From positions 1-6,615 of the forward strand of contig JAGVJW010000274.1 in assembly GCA_020050895.1 (NCBI GenBank): DNA of 6,615 nucleotides, in the 5' to 3' direction. The position numbers and the translations under genes are program-made. This DNA is from a bacterium. Lineage in GTDB: Bacteria; Bacteroidota; Ignavibacteria; Kapaibacteriales; Kapaibacteriaceae. Shown piece after piece: positions 1 to 5,685 of this stretch. How positions within the stretch are numbered: position 1 is the first letter of the stretch; each line of letters opens with the position of its first letter. The notes beneath the pieces are model-generated. The model was not told where the DNA came from. It ran no database searches and saw only the letters and a list, made by a program, of their open reading frames with translations.

Positions 1-1319
1 CCGGCATCGCCGGACTTGCAATCATTCGTGTTTCGGGTACCGATTCATTTGACATTTGCAACGCCTTCTTCCATGGCTCTGAGTCCATATCACAATTCAC
101 CGACCACACAATCCATTATGGGTGGTGGACGGATGGAGGACGGAAAATCGACTCGGTAACGTTAACGGTGTTTCGGAATCCCAACAGCTATACAGGCGAA
201 GATGTAGTGGAGATTGGTTGTCACGGCGGTGTTTTCGTTACAGACCAGATCATCTCCTCCTTACTATCAACATCAGCGCGTCATGCGGAACCTGGTGAAT
301 TCACAAAACGTGCATTTCTGAACGGAAAATTGGATTTCCTTCAGGTTGAGGCCGTTGCAGACCTCATCCACACGCAAACACGGGTGGGCGCTCAAATAGC
401 TGCCCGGCAGTTAGCCGGAGGTTTTACGCACCGCCTGAATGATGTGCGAAACGTGCTATTGAGCGCAACATCACTATTGGAAGTCGAGCTGGACTTTTCC
501 GAAGAGGGATACGAGTTTGTTAGTCGATCTGCTTTCATCAAAGCTCTCGACGAGGCAGTTAACCTCACGTCTACGTTGCTCTCGTCTGCTCAGTCGTCTG
601 AAATTCTTAGGTCGGGCTTTGCCTGTGCCGTAGTGGGCTACCCCAATGCCGGTAAGAGTTCGCTATTTAATGCATTGCTGAATCGGTCGAGAGCAATTGT
701 CAGCAACATTCCAGGAACCACCCGCGATTATCTCGAGGATGCACTTGTTATCGATGGTTACATTGTGAACTTGTATGATACTGCTGGCTTACGCCACACG
801 GAAGATATCATCGAGTTACAAGGAGTACAATTAACCTCATCGGTGATTGAGCAGAGCAACATGGTGATACTTGTTAATGATGCCTCTTGTGGGTTCGATC
901 ATTCCATTGCCTTACAGTCCGACATCGCATCAAGATTCCCTCATATCCCAATTGTGTGTATACAAAACAAGATGGATCTGGTTGAAGGGGGCCTACCAGA
1001 GACCAGACGAAATGATATTACGTGCTCAGCACTGTCGGCCAGTGGTGCAGAGCCCGTAAAAATTGCGCTCTTTGAGCATATCCGGCAAAGTAGACAAGGA
1101 TTCGACGACGCTCTGGTTAATAAACGTCAGGCTTTACTCCTTGGTGAAACACGTCAGCACCTTCTCTCCGCCCGCAACGCACTTAACGATGACAAGTCTG
1201 CAGATCTCATAGCCATCGACGTGCGTTCAGCAATCCGATGCCTTGGTGAGATCACTGGTGAAACGTGGACACCTGATATTCTAGATGCTGTGTTCGCAAA
1301 TTTCTGCATTGGCAAGTAA
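1..1319 (+). CDS. mnmE: tRNA uridine-5-carboxymethylaminomethyl(34) GTPase MnmE, 5'-truncated by window edge
   Basis: This is the GTPase partner of MnmG. Together they install the (carboxymethyl)aminomethyl group at C5 of wobble uridine 34 in a subset of tRNAs, using a folate one-carbon unit. The first complete codon is at 3, and the frame runs 438 residues to TAA at 1317-1319. About 15-20 N-terminal residues of the usual ~455 are missing. The visible product begins in the N-terminal folate-binding domain (GIAGLAIIRVSG, then SYTGEDVVEIGCHGG around residues 62-76). The G domain inserted in the helical domain has P-loop GYPNAGKSS (212-220), GTTRD (238-242), DTAGLR (259-264) and NKMD (322-325). 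The chain ends in the diagnostic FCIGK, whose cysteine is required for modification in characterised homologues. An ATG-like start near 168 is internal and not the true start. The next gene is about 190 nt downstream. Family assignment is certain. Confidence 0.97.
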   Translation, partial: GIAGLAIIRVSGTDSFDICNAFFHGSESISQFTDHTIHYGWWTDGGRKIDSVTLTVFRNPNSYTGEDVVEIGCHGGVFVTDQIISSLLSTSARHAEPGEFTKRAFLNGKLDFLQVEAVADLIHTQTRVGAQIAARQLAGGFTHRLNDVRNVLLSATSLLEVELDFSEEGYEFVSRSAFIKALDEAVNLTSTLLSSAQSSEILRSGFACAVVGYPNAGKSSLFNALLNRSRAIVSNIPGTTRDYLEDALVIDGYIVNLYDTAGLRHTEDIIELQGVQLTSSVIEQSNMVILVNDASCGFDHSIALQSDIASRFPHIPIVCIQNKMDLVEGGLPETRRNDITCSALSASGAEPVKIALFEHIRQSRQGFDDALVNKRQALLLGETRQHLLSARNALNDDKSADLIAIDVRSAIRCLGEITGETWTPDILDAVFANFCIGK

Positions 1320-1460
1320 CGTAGCATCCGTCTAAGCCAGCGCACTTTGTGTGGTACGTTCGGGAATTTCTGTCCGAAAAAATAGGCGTCTGTTAAAGTG
1401 CTGACATTGTACCTATGGGATCATTTTGGCTAAGCAGACTTTCAGTAGAAATAGAAGAGG

Positions 1461-1498
1461 ATATTAGTCCATTTGTTCATATATTAGTGAACTACTAA
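1461..1498 (+). promoter_or_regulatory. Candidate ArsR-family operator/promoter region
   Basis: Just upstream of the ArsR start lies the inverted repeat GTTCA-N8-TGAAC (arms 1475-1479 and 1488-1492). It overlaps two direct copies of ATATTAGT (1461-1468 and 1481-1488) spaced exactly 20 bp, or about two helical turns. A second overlapping inverted repeat is TTAGT-N5-ACTAA (1484-1498). AT-rich dyads with TTCA/TGAA arms are typical of ArsR/SmtB operators, and autorepression from such a site is common in the family. The spacing and position fit, but no binding is shown. The short arms could arise by chance. Confidence 0.4.
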
Positions 1499-1509
1499 AC
1501 TAACAAGCT

Positions 1510-1830
1510 ATGACGGACAAAAAGATATTTGAACTCCATGCAGATGTCTGCAAGGCATTGGGGCACGCACTGCGTATCCAGGTGATTGACTTGTTGCAGG
1601 ATGGAGAACTCTGCTTTACCGACATTCTCGAAGTAACGGGAGGGCTGAAGTCTAACCTATCCCAACATCTATCTGTGATGAGTAGGAAACGGATTCTAAC
1701 CGTGCGCAGACAAGGTCAGTGCAACTATTACTCACTTTCTTCAAAGAAAGTAGCGCGCGCTTGCCGGTTGATGCGGGAAGTATTGGTAGAAAACCTAAAA
1801 CAGCATCAATCGCTTCTGGAAAAACTTTAA
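1510..1830 (+). CDS. ArsR/SmtB-family winged-helix transcriptional regulator
   Basis: This is a 106-residue single-domain DNA-binding repressor of the ArsR/SmtB type. A helical N-terminus (ADVCKALGHALRIQVIDLL, 11-29) precedes GELCFTDI (32-39), the segment that carries the ELCV metal-binding box in arsenic sensors. The recognition helix NLSQHLSVM (49-57) and the wing RRQGQCNYYSL (66-76) follow. Cysteines at 14, 35, 71 and 85 are candidate ligands or thiol switches. The second and third cysteines of the classical ELCVCDLC box are absent, so the effector cannot be named: arsenite, another thiophilic metal, or persulfide are possible. No Shine-Dalgarno sequence precedes the ATG. A dyad lies 18-35 bp upstream, suggesting autoregulation. 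Co-directional genes for a rhodanese and a DsrE protein follow, hinting at control of sulfur or metal stress functions. Family certain, ligand unknown. Confidence 0.92.
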   Translation: MTDKKIFELHADVCKALGHALRIQVIDLLQDGELCFTDILEVTGGLKSNLSQHLSVMSRKRILTVRRQGQCNYYSLSSKKVARACRLMREVLVENLKQHQSLLEKL

Positions 1831-1975
1831 GCATCGCATTATGAAGATGTACTACCCAAGCCCCTTGACATTCGGAGAACCTTGCTCAGAGCTAACATGA
1901 AATGGTACCCTTCTTCATTCGTTGATCAAGGGTCTGGATCAGTCAGTAATAATTCCACAGATAATTCTAACCACA

Positions 1976-2470
1976 ATGGAGATGATGCACATGCCACTCA
2001 TGATGTTAATTAGCGGACTCATGATTATGAGCTGTAACACAGAATCGGAATATTCCGCTAAGGTTCAAGAGATAGCTGACAAACAGCTAGCGCAATCCAC
2101 TCAGGCAGAACCCTGGACGGATGCACAACTGATGCAACCCGCTACCCTCGCCAAAATGCTTACGGATAGTAGTAAGCACCTTCCACATGTTTACAGCATT
2201 GGCCGCGTTGGCGCAATCAAGAACTCCATCGCATTTGGTCCGGCACAGGAGCCAAAAAACCTGAACAAATTCAAGTCTGAAATACAGTCATTGCCGAGAG
2301 ATGCCGACATTGTCATCTACTGTGGTTGCTGCCCCTTCGAGGATTGTCCCAATATCCGACCAGCTTTCAGTCTGCTTAACGAAATGGGCTTCACTAAACA
2401 CAAACTTCTCAACCTAACTCATAATCTAAATGTGGACTGGATTGATAAAGGATATCCAGTAAATAAGTAA
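1976..2470 (+). CDS. Rhodanese-like domain lipoprotein
   Basis: This is a predicted envelope lipoprotein with a rhodanese-like fold, of unknown substrate. From ATG 1976 the product is 164 residues. The hydrophobic leader MPLMMLISGLMIMSC ends in a lipobox-like IMSC with Cys20 as lipidation site, though the n-region (MEMMH) lacks the usual positive charge. A TTG at 1922 would add 18 residues including a lysine and cannot be excluded; the frame is closed by TGA at 1898-1900. After a linker, the C-terminal half carries DIVIYCGCCPFEDCPNIRP, the rhodanese active-site strand-loop. It is rich in cysteine (residues 116, 118, 119 and 124 from ATG 1976) and lacks the common CxxxxR sulfurtransferase loop. 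LLNEMGF and the closing VDWIDKGYPV are also rhodanese-like. I recall similar CGCCPxExCPN proteins in Bacteroidota relatives. It may move sulfane sulfur or bind a metal such as copper; that part is inference. Confidence 0.8.
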   Translation: MEMMHMPLMMLISGLMIMSCNTESEYSAKVQEIADKQLAQSTQAEPWTDAQLMQPATLAKMLTDSSKHLPHVYSIGRVGAIKNSIAFGPAQEPKNLNKFKSEIQSLPRDADIVIYCGCCPFEDCPNIRPAFSLLNEMGFTKHKLLNLTHNLNVDWIDKGYPVNK

Positions 2471-2481
2471 CCTGACCACTG

Positions 2482-2521
2482 ATGTTAAATGGTATTTCAG
2501 TTTCTGGTACCAACATGTTTT
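2482..2521 (+). terminator. Weak candidate terminator or attenuator hairpin between rhodanese and DsrE genes
   Basis: ATGT(taaa)TGGTA at 2482-2494 can pair with TACCAACAT at 2508-2516. This gives nine base pairs broken by a 4-nt bulge around a 13-nt loop, with GTTTTA just after. The stem is AT-rich and the T-run short, so it is a marginal intrinsic terminator. It could reduce read-through into the DsrE gene, whose start is 14 nt further on. Confidence 0.25.
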
Positions 2522-2534
2522 ACTACAGCAATCT

Positions 2535-2888
2535 ATGGTAATAACTATAGTTATTAACGACGCTCCCTACGGAACAGAAAAGGCATACAATGCTCTGCGA
2601 CTGGCAAACCAGTTGGGCAAAGACCATGAACGAGTAACCGTGCGAATCTTCTTGATGGCCGATGCTGCAGGTTGTGCCGTTGCAAACCAATCCACTCCAA
2701 GCGGATATTACAACATAGAACGAATGCTGAAATCGTCCATCGCCAAAGGAGCTGAGGTGAGAATATGCGGAAGCTGCGCCGATGCTCGGGGACTAAAAAA
2801 TGTTGAACTGGTTGAAGGAGCCAAAATCAGTTCAATGTCCGAATTCAGTAACTGGGTAGTAGAAAGCGACAAAGTGCTCGTGTTCTGA
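2535..2888 (+). CDS. DsrE/YchN-family sulfur-carrier-like protein
   Basis: This is a 117-residue cytoplasmic protein of the DsrE/DsrF-like superfamily, small oligomeric alpha/beta proteins that include TusD and DsrE and often carry sulfur as cysteine persulfide. The N-terminal strand VITIVINDAPYGTEKAYNALRL (2-23) and FLMADAAGCAVA (39-50) are typical of the stand-alone YchN-like branch. Cys47 sits after the second strand. ICGSCADARGL (77-87), with Cys78 and Cys81, is the likely active loop, and the chain closes with DKVLVF. Length and both ends match the family, so ATG 2535 is well supported although no Shine-Dalgarno sequence is visible. An 18-bp palindrome begins two bases after the start codon. 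It follows the rhodanese gene by 64 nt, which suggests a sulfur-transfer pairing. The exact partner and acceptor are unknown. Confidence 0.9.
   Translation: MVITIVINDAPYGTEKAYNALRLANQLGKDHERVTVRIFLMADAAGCAVANQSTPSGYYNIERMLKSSIAKGAEVRICGSCADARGLKNVELVEGAKISSMSEFSNWVVESDKVLVF
2539..2556. repeat. 18-bp perfect palindrome at the start of the DsrE-family gene
   Basis: TAATAACTATAGTTATTA is a perfect dyad beginning 2 nt after the ATG of the DsrE-family gene, covering codons 2-8. In RNA it could fold as a 7-bp stem with a UAUA loop beside the start codon. In DNA it could be an operator. Its 12-bp core recurs at 3020-3031. The coding constraint is a Val-Ile-Thr-Ile-Val-Ile strand, which is common in the family, so part of the symmetry may be coincidental. 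Confidence 0.6.
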
Positions 2889-2944
2889 ACGAAGTTTTTC
2901 TCTCTTTCATAGGTGTGTGCTGGCCTTCTTGCCTCCAAGCATTT

Positions 2945-2977
2945 GTGCTGTCCCTCCTAAGCACGTCATAAATTTTT
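2945..2977 (+). terminator. Weak candidate terminator after the DsrE-family gene
   Basis: GTGCT (2945-2949) and AGCAC (2960-2964) form a 5-bp inverted repeat with a 10-nt loop, and a short TTTTT (2973-2977) follows eight bases later. The stem is short and not directly joined to the T-run, so termination here is only a possibility. Confidence 0.2.
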
Positions 2978-3019
2978 AAAGTTTTTCGTTGGACTATACG
3001 TTTGTAGATATTAAGTTAC

Positions 3020-3031
3020 TAACTATAGTTA
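3020..3031. repeat. 12-bp palindrome matching the core of the DsrE-start palindrome
   Basis: TAACTATAGTTA, 46 bp before the annotated GNAT start, is a perfect dyad. It is identical to the central 12 bp of the 18-bp palindrome at 2539-2556. It is flanked by a direct repeat of AGTTACT (3014-3020 and 3027-3033). A nearby TAcgTTTG (2997-3004) matches the Bacteroidota -7 consensus TAnnTTTG, although the matching upstream TTTG is not clear. The position fits an operator next to a promoter for the acetyltransferase gene. Confidence 0.5.
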
Positions 3032-3076
3032 CTTTTACCTTTCGCTTGTACCGAGATGAGAATTGTGTTGCCTTAA

Positions 3077-3643
3077 ATGATTCGATTAATTGCGAACAAT
3101 GTATGTTTGGATATGCTGTCTAATTACGAATTGCGCCCTTTGGAGATCGATGACTTCAACTCCTTTCTCGAAATCCAAGGTGATGCGCTAGTGAATTCTC
3201 CCGAAGTATTCGGTTCAGATTACCACTGGTTCGAGCACCTTTCCTTATTGTCAAAGGAGCTTCGATTTACAAAGTACATGAACTATCCATACCAGTTCCT
3301 TCTGGGCGCAGTACGCAGCACTGGTCAAATCGACGGTATGGTAGGCTTCTCTTGCGATTATACTCAGTCGAAGCTGCGACATAAAGGAAAGATTTGGGGA
3401 GCATACGTACGACCGGAATGTAGATTCAAAGGAATTGGAACTAAACTGATCGAATCCGTTATAGAAACTGCACAGAATACAGTTGACTGCGAACTGATTC
3501 ATTTGTCTGTAAGCACAAGTAATTCGGATTCGTATAATTTGTATTTAAGAATGGGATTCACCGTCTATGGCACGGAGCTTCGCGCCTTGAAAGTTGGCGA
3601 CGAATACGTTGATGAATACCTTATGGTAAAATTTCTACGATAA
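3077..3643 (+). CDS. GNAT-family N-acetyltransferase
   Basis: This is a predicted acetyl-CoA-dependent acetyltransferase of the GNAT superfamily, with unknown acceptor. From ATG 3077 it has 188 residues. ELRPLEIDDFNSFLEIQ (18-34) is the typical first strand and helix. WGAYVRPECRFKGIGTKL (107-124) is motif A, with the RxxGxG pyrophosphate-binding loop at 116-121. NSDSYNLYLRMGFTVYGTE (149-167) is motif B, with Tyr156 where many family members place the general acid. The family start usually lies only a few residues before ELRP, so ATG 3113 (codon 13, giving 176 residues) is a good alternative. A stop codon directly precedes ATG 3077 in frame, so no longer start exists. It is separated from the DsrE-family gene by 188 nt and probably has its own promoter. 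parS lies six bases beyond its stop. Acetylation target cannot be told. Confidence 0.87.
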   Translation: MIRLIANNVCLDMLSNYELRPLEIDDFNSFLEIQGDALVNSPEVFGSDYHWFEHLSLLSKELRFTKYMNYPYQFLLGAVRSTGQIDGMVGFSCDYTQSKLRHKGKIWGAYVRPECRFKGIGTKLIESVIETAQNTVDCELIHLSVSTSNSDSYNLYLRMGFTVYGTELRALKVGDEYVDEYLMVKFLR

Positions 3644-3648
3644 ATTAG

Positions 3649-3664
3649 TGTTTCACGTGAAACA
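3649..3664. other. parS: parS centromere site (ParB-binding)
   Basis: TGTTTCACGTGAAACA is a perfect 16-bp palindrome identical to the bacterial parS consensus bound by chromosomal ParB proteins. ParB loads and clamps at such sites, which lie mainly around the replication origin, and ParA then segregates the origin region. It sits in the intergenic space between the GNAT gene and mnmG/gidA, a gene often found beside parA-parB near oriC. parA and parB themselves are not in this window. An exact 16-base match is very unlikely by chance. Confidence 0.92.
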
Positions 3665-3673
3665 GGCCCTATA

Positions 3674-3682
3674 TGTTTCACG
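3674..3682 (+). repeat. Partial second parS (half-site)
   Basis: TGTTTCACG repeats the first nine bases of the perfect parS 25 bp downstream in the same orientation. The right half (GAATGGT) does not match. It may be a decayed parS or an auxiliary ParB half-site; chance is possible but unlikely this close. Confidence 0.45.
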
Positions 3683-3729
3683 GAATGGTTTTACTGCTGT
3701 ATTAATGGACCATTTCCACATTTTCTCAC

Positions 3730-5598
3730 TTGTATCCTGTGAACGCCTACATTTTTGATGTCTTGGTAGTTGGCGGAGGTCATGCTGGCATAGAAGCCTC
3801 CATTGCCGCTGCCAGAATGGGATTATGTGTAGGTTTAGTTTCTATGGACCAGCACTCGATTGGCCGGCTCTCCTGCAATCCTTCTGTTGGTGGGACGGCA
3901 AAGGGTCATCTTGCCAAGGAAATAGATGCCTTGGGGGGCGTGATGGCTATACTTGCCGATGCTAGCGGGATCCAGTTCAAGATGCTCAATACTTCCAAAG
4001 GACCTGCCGTTTGGTCGCCAAGAACACAGAACGACAAGGATCTCTACCCCCTCTTTGCTCAGCATTTAGTACTGAATCAATCGAATCTTACTCTTATTCC
4101 GGAAAAAGTCGTCGAAATACTCGTCAAAAACGATTCAGTTGTTGGCGTTAAAACAGAAACTAACGAATGTATCTCGGCAAAGACTGTGGTTCTGTGCTCA
4201 GGAACCTTTCTCAATGCCGTTATGTGGACGGGACAGCAGGCCGTGAGTGGTGGACGGGTTGGAGAAAAGGCTGCTGATAAAATTTCTGACCTTCTAGCTG
4301 CGTTCGGCCTCACCAAAGGAAGGTTAAAGACTGGTACTCCACCTAGGATCGACGCAAGGTCGATAGACTATTCTGTATTCAGACCTCATAATGGAGATGA
4401 GTTTCCACAACCAATGTCGTTCCGGTCTCAAAAGGTAAGAAACAGGCTTGCATGCTATGCCACTCAAACGTCGGAGAGCACACACGACATTCTAAGAACC
4501 GGCTTTAGTCGATCCCCAATGTTTACGGGATTGATCCACGGTACTGGGCCCCGGTACTGCCCTTCAATCGAGGACAAGATCGCTCGCTTTTCTGATAAAA
4601 GCAGCCACAGCATTGTTCTCGAGCCTGAAGGCTTGAACACGCACTCTGTATACGTGAATGGGTTTTCGACTAGCTTGCCCCCTGACATTCAGGAAAGGGG
4701 CTTGCAGTCGGTATCCGGCCTGGAACGCGCACAAGTTGTCCGATATGGATACGCTGTTGAGTACGATTTTTTCTTTCCGTATCAGTTGAAATTCACGTTG
4801 GAGTCGAAAGCGATATCGGGATTATTTTTTGCAGGACAGATCAATGGCACGTCAGGTTATGAAGAAGCCGCAAGTCAGGGCTTGATTGCTGGAATAAATG
4901 CAGCACTGAAGGTTCTTGAACGGGATCCCTTCACCCTTAAGCGAACCGACGCATATATAGGTGTTCTCATCGACGATCTTGTAAACAAAAACACAGAAGA
5001 GCCTTACCGAATATTTACATCGTTGGCAGAGTTTAGGCTGTTGTTGCGAATTGATACAGCATACGACAGACTTCTTCCATACGGGCATAAACTTGGTCTT
5101 ATCTCGCAGCGGGATTATGAGCGATGGAGTCGCAAAAAGGAGATTGAAAGAAAAATTGATCGGGCAACTATCGCAGACCGACCTCCGATCGACGTTGTAA
5201 ATACCCTACTTCAATTGTCGAACGAATCACCTGTGTCAGAGATCACCTCTTTGGCACAACTCACCCGACGGCCAACGGTAAACTTGGGCGATTTGCTGAT
5301 GCTTTCGGAAACTATTCCATCTACCCTACTAAGCGAACATCCAGATTCTATTTCCAAGGTTCAAACAAACCACCGATACCAGGGCTACATAGAAAAGCAA
5401 ATCCGCGATGTGGAACGCACGCAGGCAATGGAGGAGACTGTAATTCCAGCTAACTTTTTATACGATCGGGTTTTTTCACTTTCAACCGAAGCTCGAGAGA
5501 AATTGTCGCGCATTCAACCCTCAACCCTGGGTCAAGCCTCTCGTATCCCGGGTGTCTCTGCCTCCGACATTTCAATTCTGACTGTGTATTTCAGGTAG
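3730..5598 (+). CDS. mnmG: tRNA uridine-5-carboxymethylaminomethyl(34) synthesis enzyme MnmG (GidA)
   Basis: This is the FAD- and NADH-dependent partner of MnmE in wobble U34 modification. From TTG 3730 it has 622 residues, the usual length. The Rossmann FAD motif VVGGGHAGIEA is at 13-23. SCNPSVGGTAKGH (48-60), SKGPAVWSPRTQ (89-100), VLCSGTFLNA (154-163), KTGTPPRID (200-208) and GQINGTSGYEEAASQG (369-384) are family hallmarks. The C-terminal helical domain ends IPGVSASDISILTVYF. No ATG is possible: the frame is closed by TAA at 3703-3705 and the only starts before the FAD motif are TTG 3730 and GTG 3739. A usual FTSRAEYRLLLR-x-DNADxRL stretch reads FTSLAEFRLLLRIDTAYDRL here, so an arginine and parts of the DNAD motif are replaced. 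parS lies 65 bp upstream. The gene is about 2.4 kb from mnmE on the same strand. Confidence 0.97.
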   Translation: MYPVNAYIFDVLVVGGGHAGIEASIAAARMGLCVGLVSMDQHSIGRLSCNPSVGGTAKGHLAKEIDALGGVMAILADASGIQFKMLNTSKGPAVWSPRTQNDKDLYPLFAQHLVLNQSNLTLIPEKVVEILVKNDSVVGVKTETNECISAKTVVLCSGTFLNAVMWTGQQAVSGGRVGEKAADKISDLLAAFGLTKGRLKTGTPPRIDARSIDYSVFRPHNGDEFPQPMSFRSQKVRNRLACYATQTSESTHDILRTGFSRSPMFTGLIHGTGPRYCPSIEDKIARFSDKSSHSIVLEPEGLNTHSVYVNGFSTSLPPDIQERGLQSVSGLERAQVVRYGYAVEYDFFFPYQLKFTLESKAISGLFFAGQINGTSGYEEAASQGLIAGINAALKVLERDPFTLKRTDAYIGVLIDDLVNKNTEEPYRIFTSLAEFRLLLRIDTAYDRLLPYGHKLGLISQRDYERWSRKKEIERKIDRATIADRPPIDVVNTLLQLSNESPVSEITSLAQLTRRPTVNLGDLLMLSETIPSTLLSEHPDSISKVQTNHRYQGYIEKQIRDVERTQAMEETVIPANFLYDRVFSLSTEAREKLSRIQPSTLGQASRIPGVSASDISILTVYFR

Positions 5599-5628
5599 TT
5601 CCGAGTTGTAATTTATTATTTGCTTTTT

Positions 5629-5646
5629 TGATAAATATGTTTATCA
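5629..5646. repeat. 7-bp-arm inverted repeat downstream of mnmG
   Basis: TGATAAA-TATG-TTTATCA is a perfect inverted repeat 30 bp after the mnmG stop. A TTTTTT run precedes rather than follows it on the + strand, so it is not a standard intrinsic terminator. Its right arm coincides with the -35-like TTATCA of the putative promoter beside it, so it could be an operator. A weak AT-only mRNA 3'-end hairpin is the alternative. Confidence 0.45.
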
Positions 5647-5669
5647 CAGTTAATCAGGAAGCTTATAAT
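5641..5669 (+). promoter_or_regulatory. Putative promoter before the 49-codon ORF
   Basis: TTATCA (5641-5646), 17 bp, then a perfect TATAAT (5664-5669), placing transcription start about ten bases before ATG 5686. The -35 element matches TTGACA in only four of six positions. Bacteroidota primary promoters use a different consensus, so the TATAAT may be coincidental in this AT-rich stretch. Confidence 0.3.
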
Positions 5670-5685
5670 CTTCCAACAGGGCATA

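Noticed and set aside
1144..1151. GTGAAACA inside mnmE resembling a parS half-site
   Set aside because: The other half does not match and the bases are explained by coding sequence; chance occurrence.
1342..1401. Nested inverted repeats after mnmE (GCACTTT/AAAGTGC around TTCGG/CCGAA), possible structured RNA or terminator
   Set aside because: A 7-bp repeat is expected about once by chance in a gap this size. The inner stem is followed by A's rather than T's, so there is no terminator and no recognised RNA family.
1865..1870. Perfect TTGACA before the rhodanese gene
   Set aside because: No acceptable -10 lies 16-18 bp downstream (the nearest, TAACAT, is 22 bp away), and this lineage probably uses a different consensus.
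2708..2938. 76-codon minus-strand frame over the DsrE-family gene
   Set aside because: Shadow of a well-supported gene; no recognisable protein features.
3713..3720. DnaA-box-like TTTCCACA near parS, and TGTGGTTAA at 6150-6158
   Set aside because: Each departs from TTATNCACA and they are isolated, so there is no box cluster or AT-rich unwinding element to support an origin within the window.
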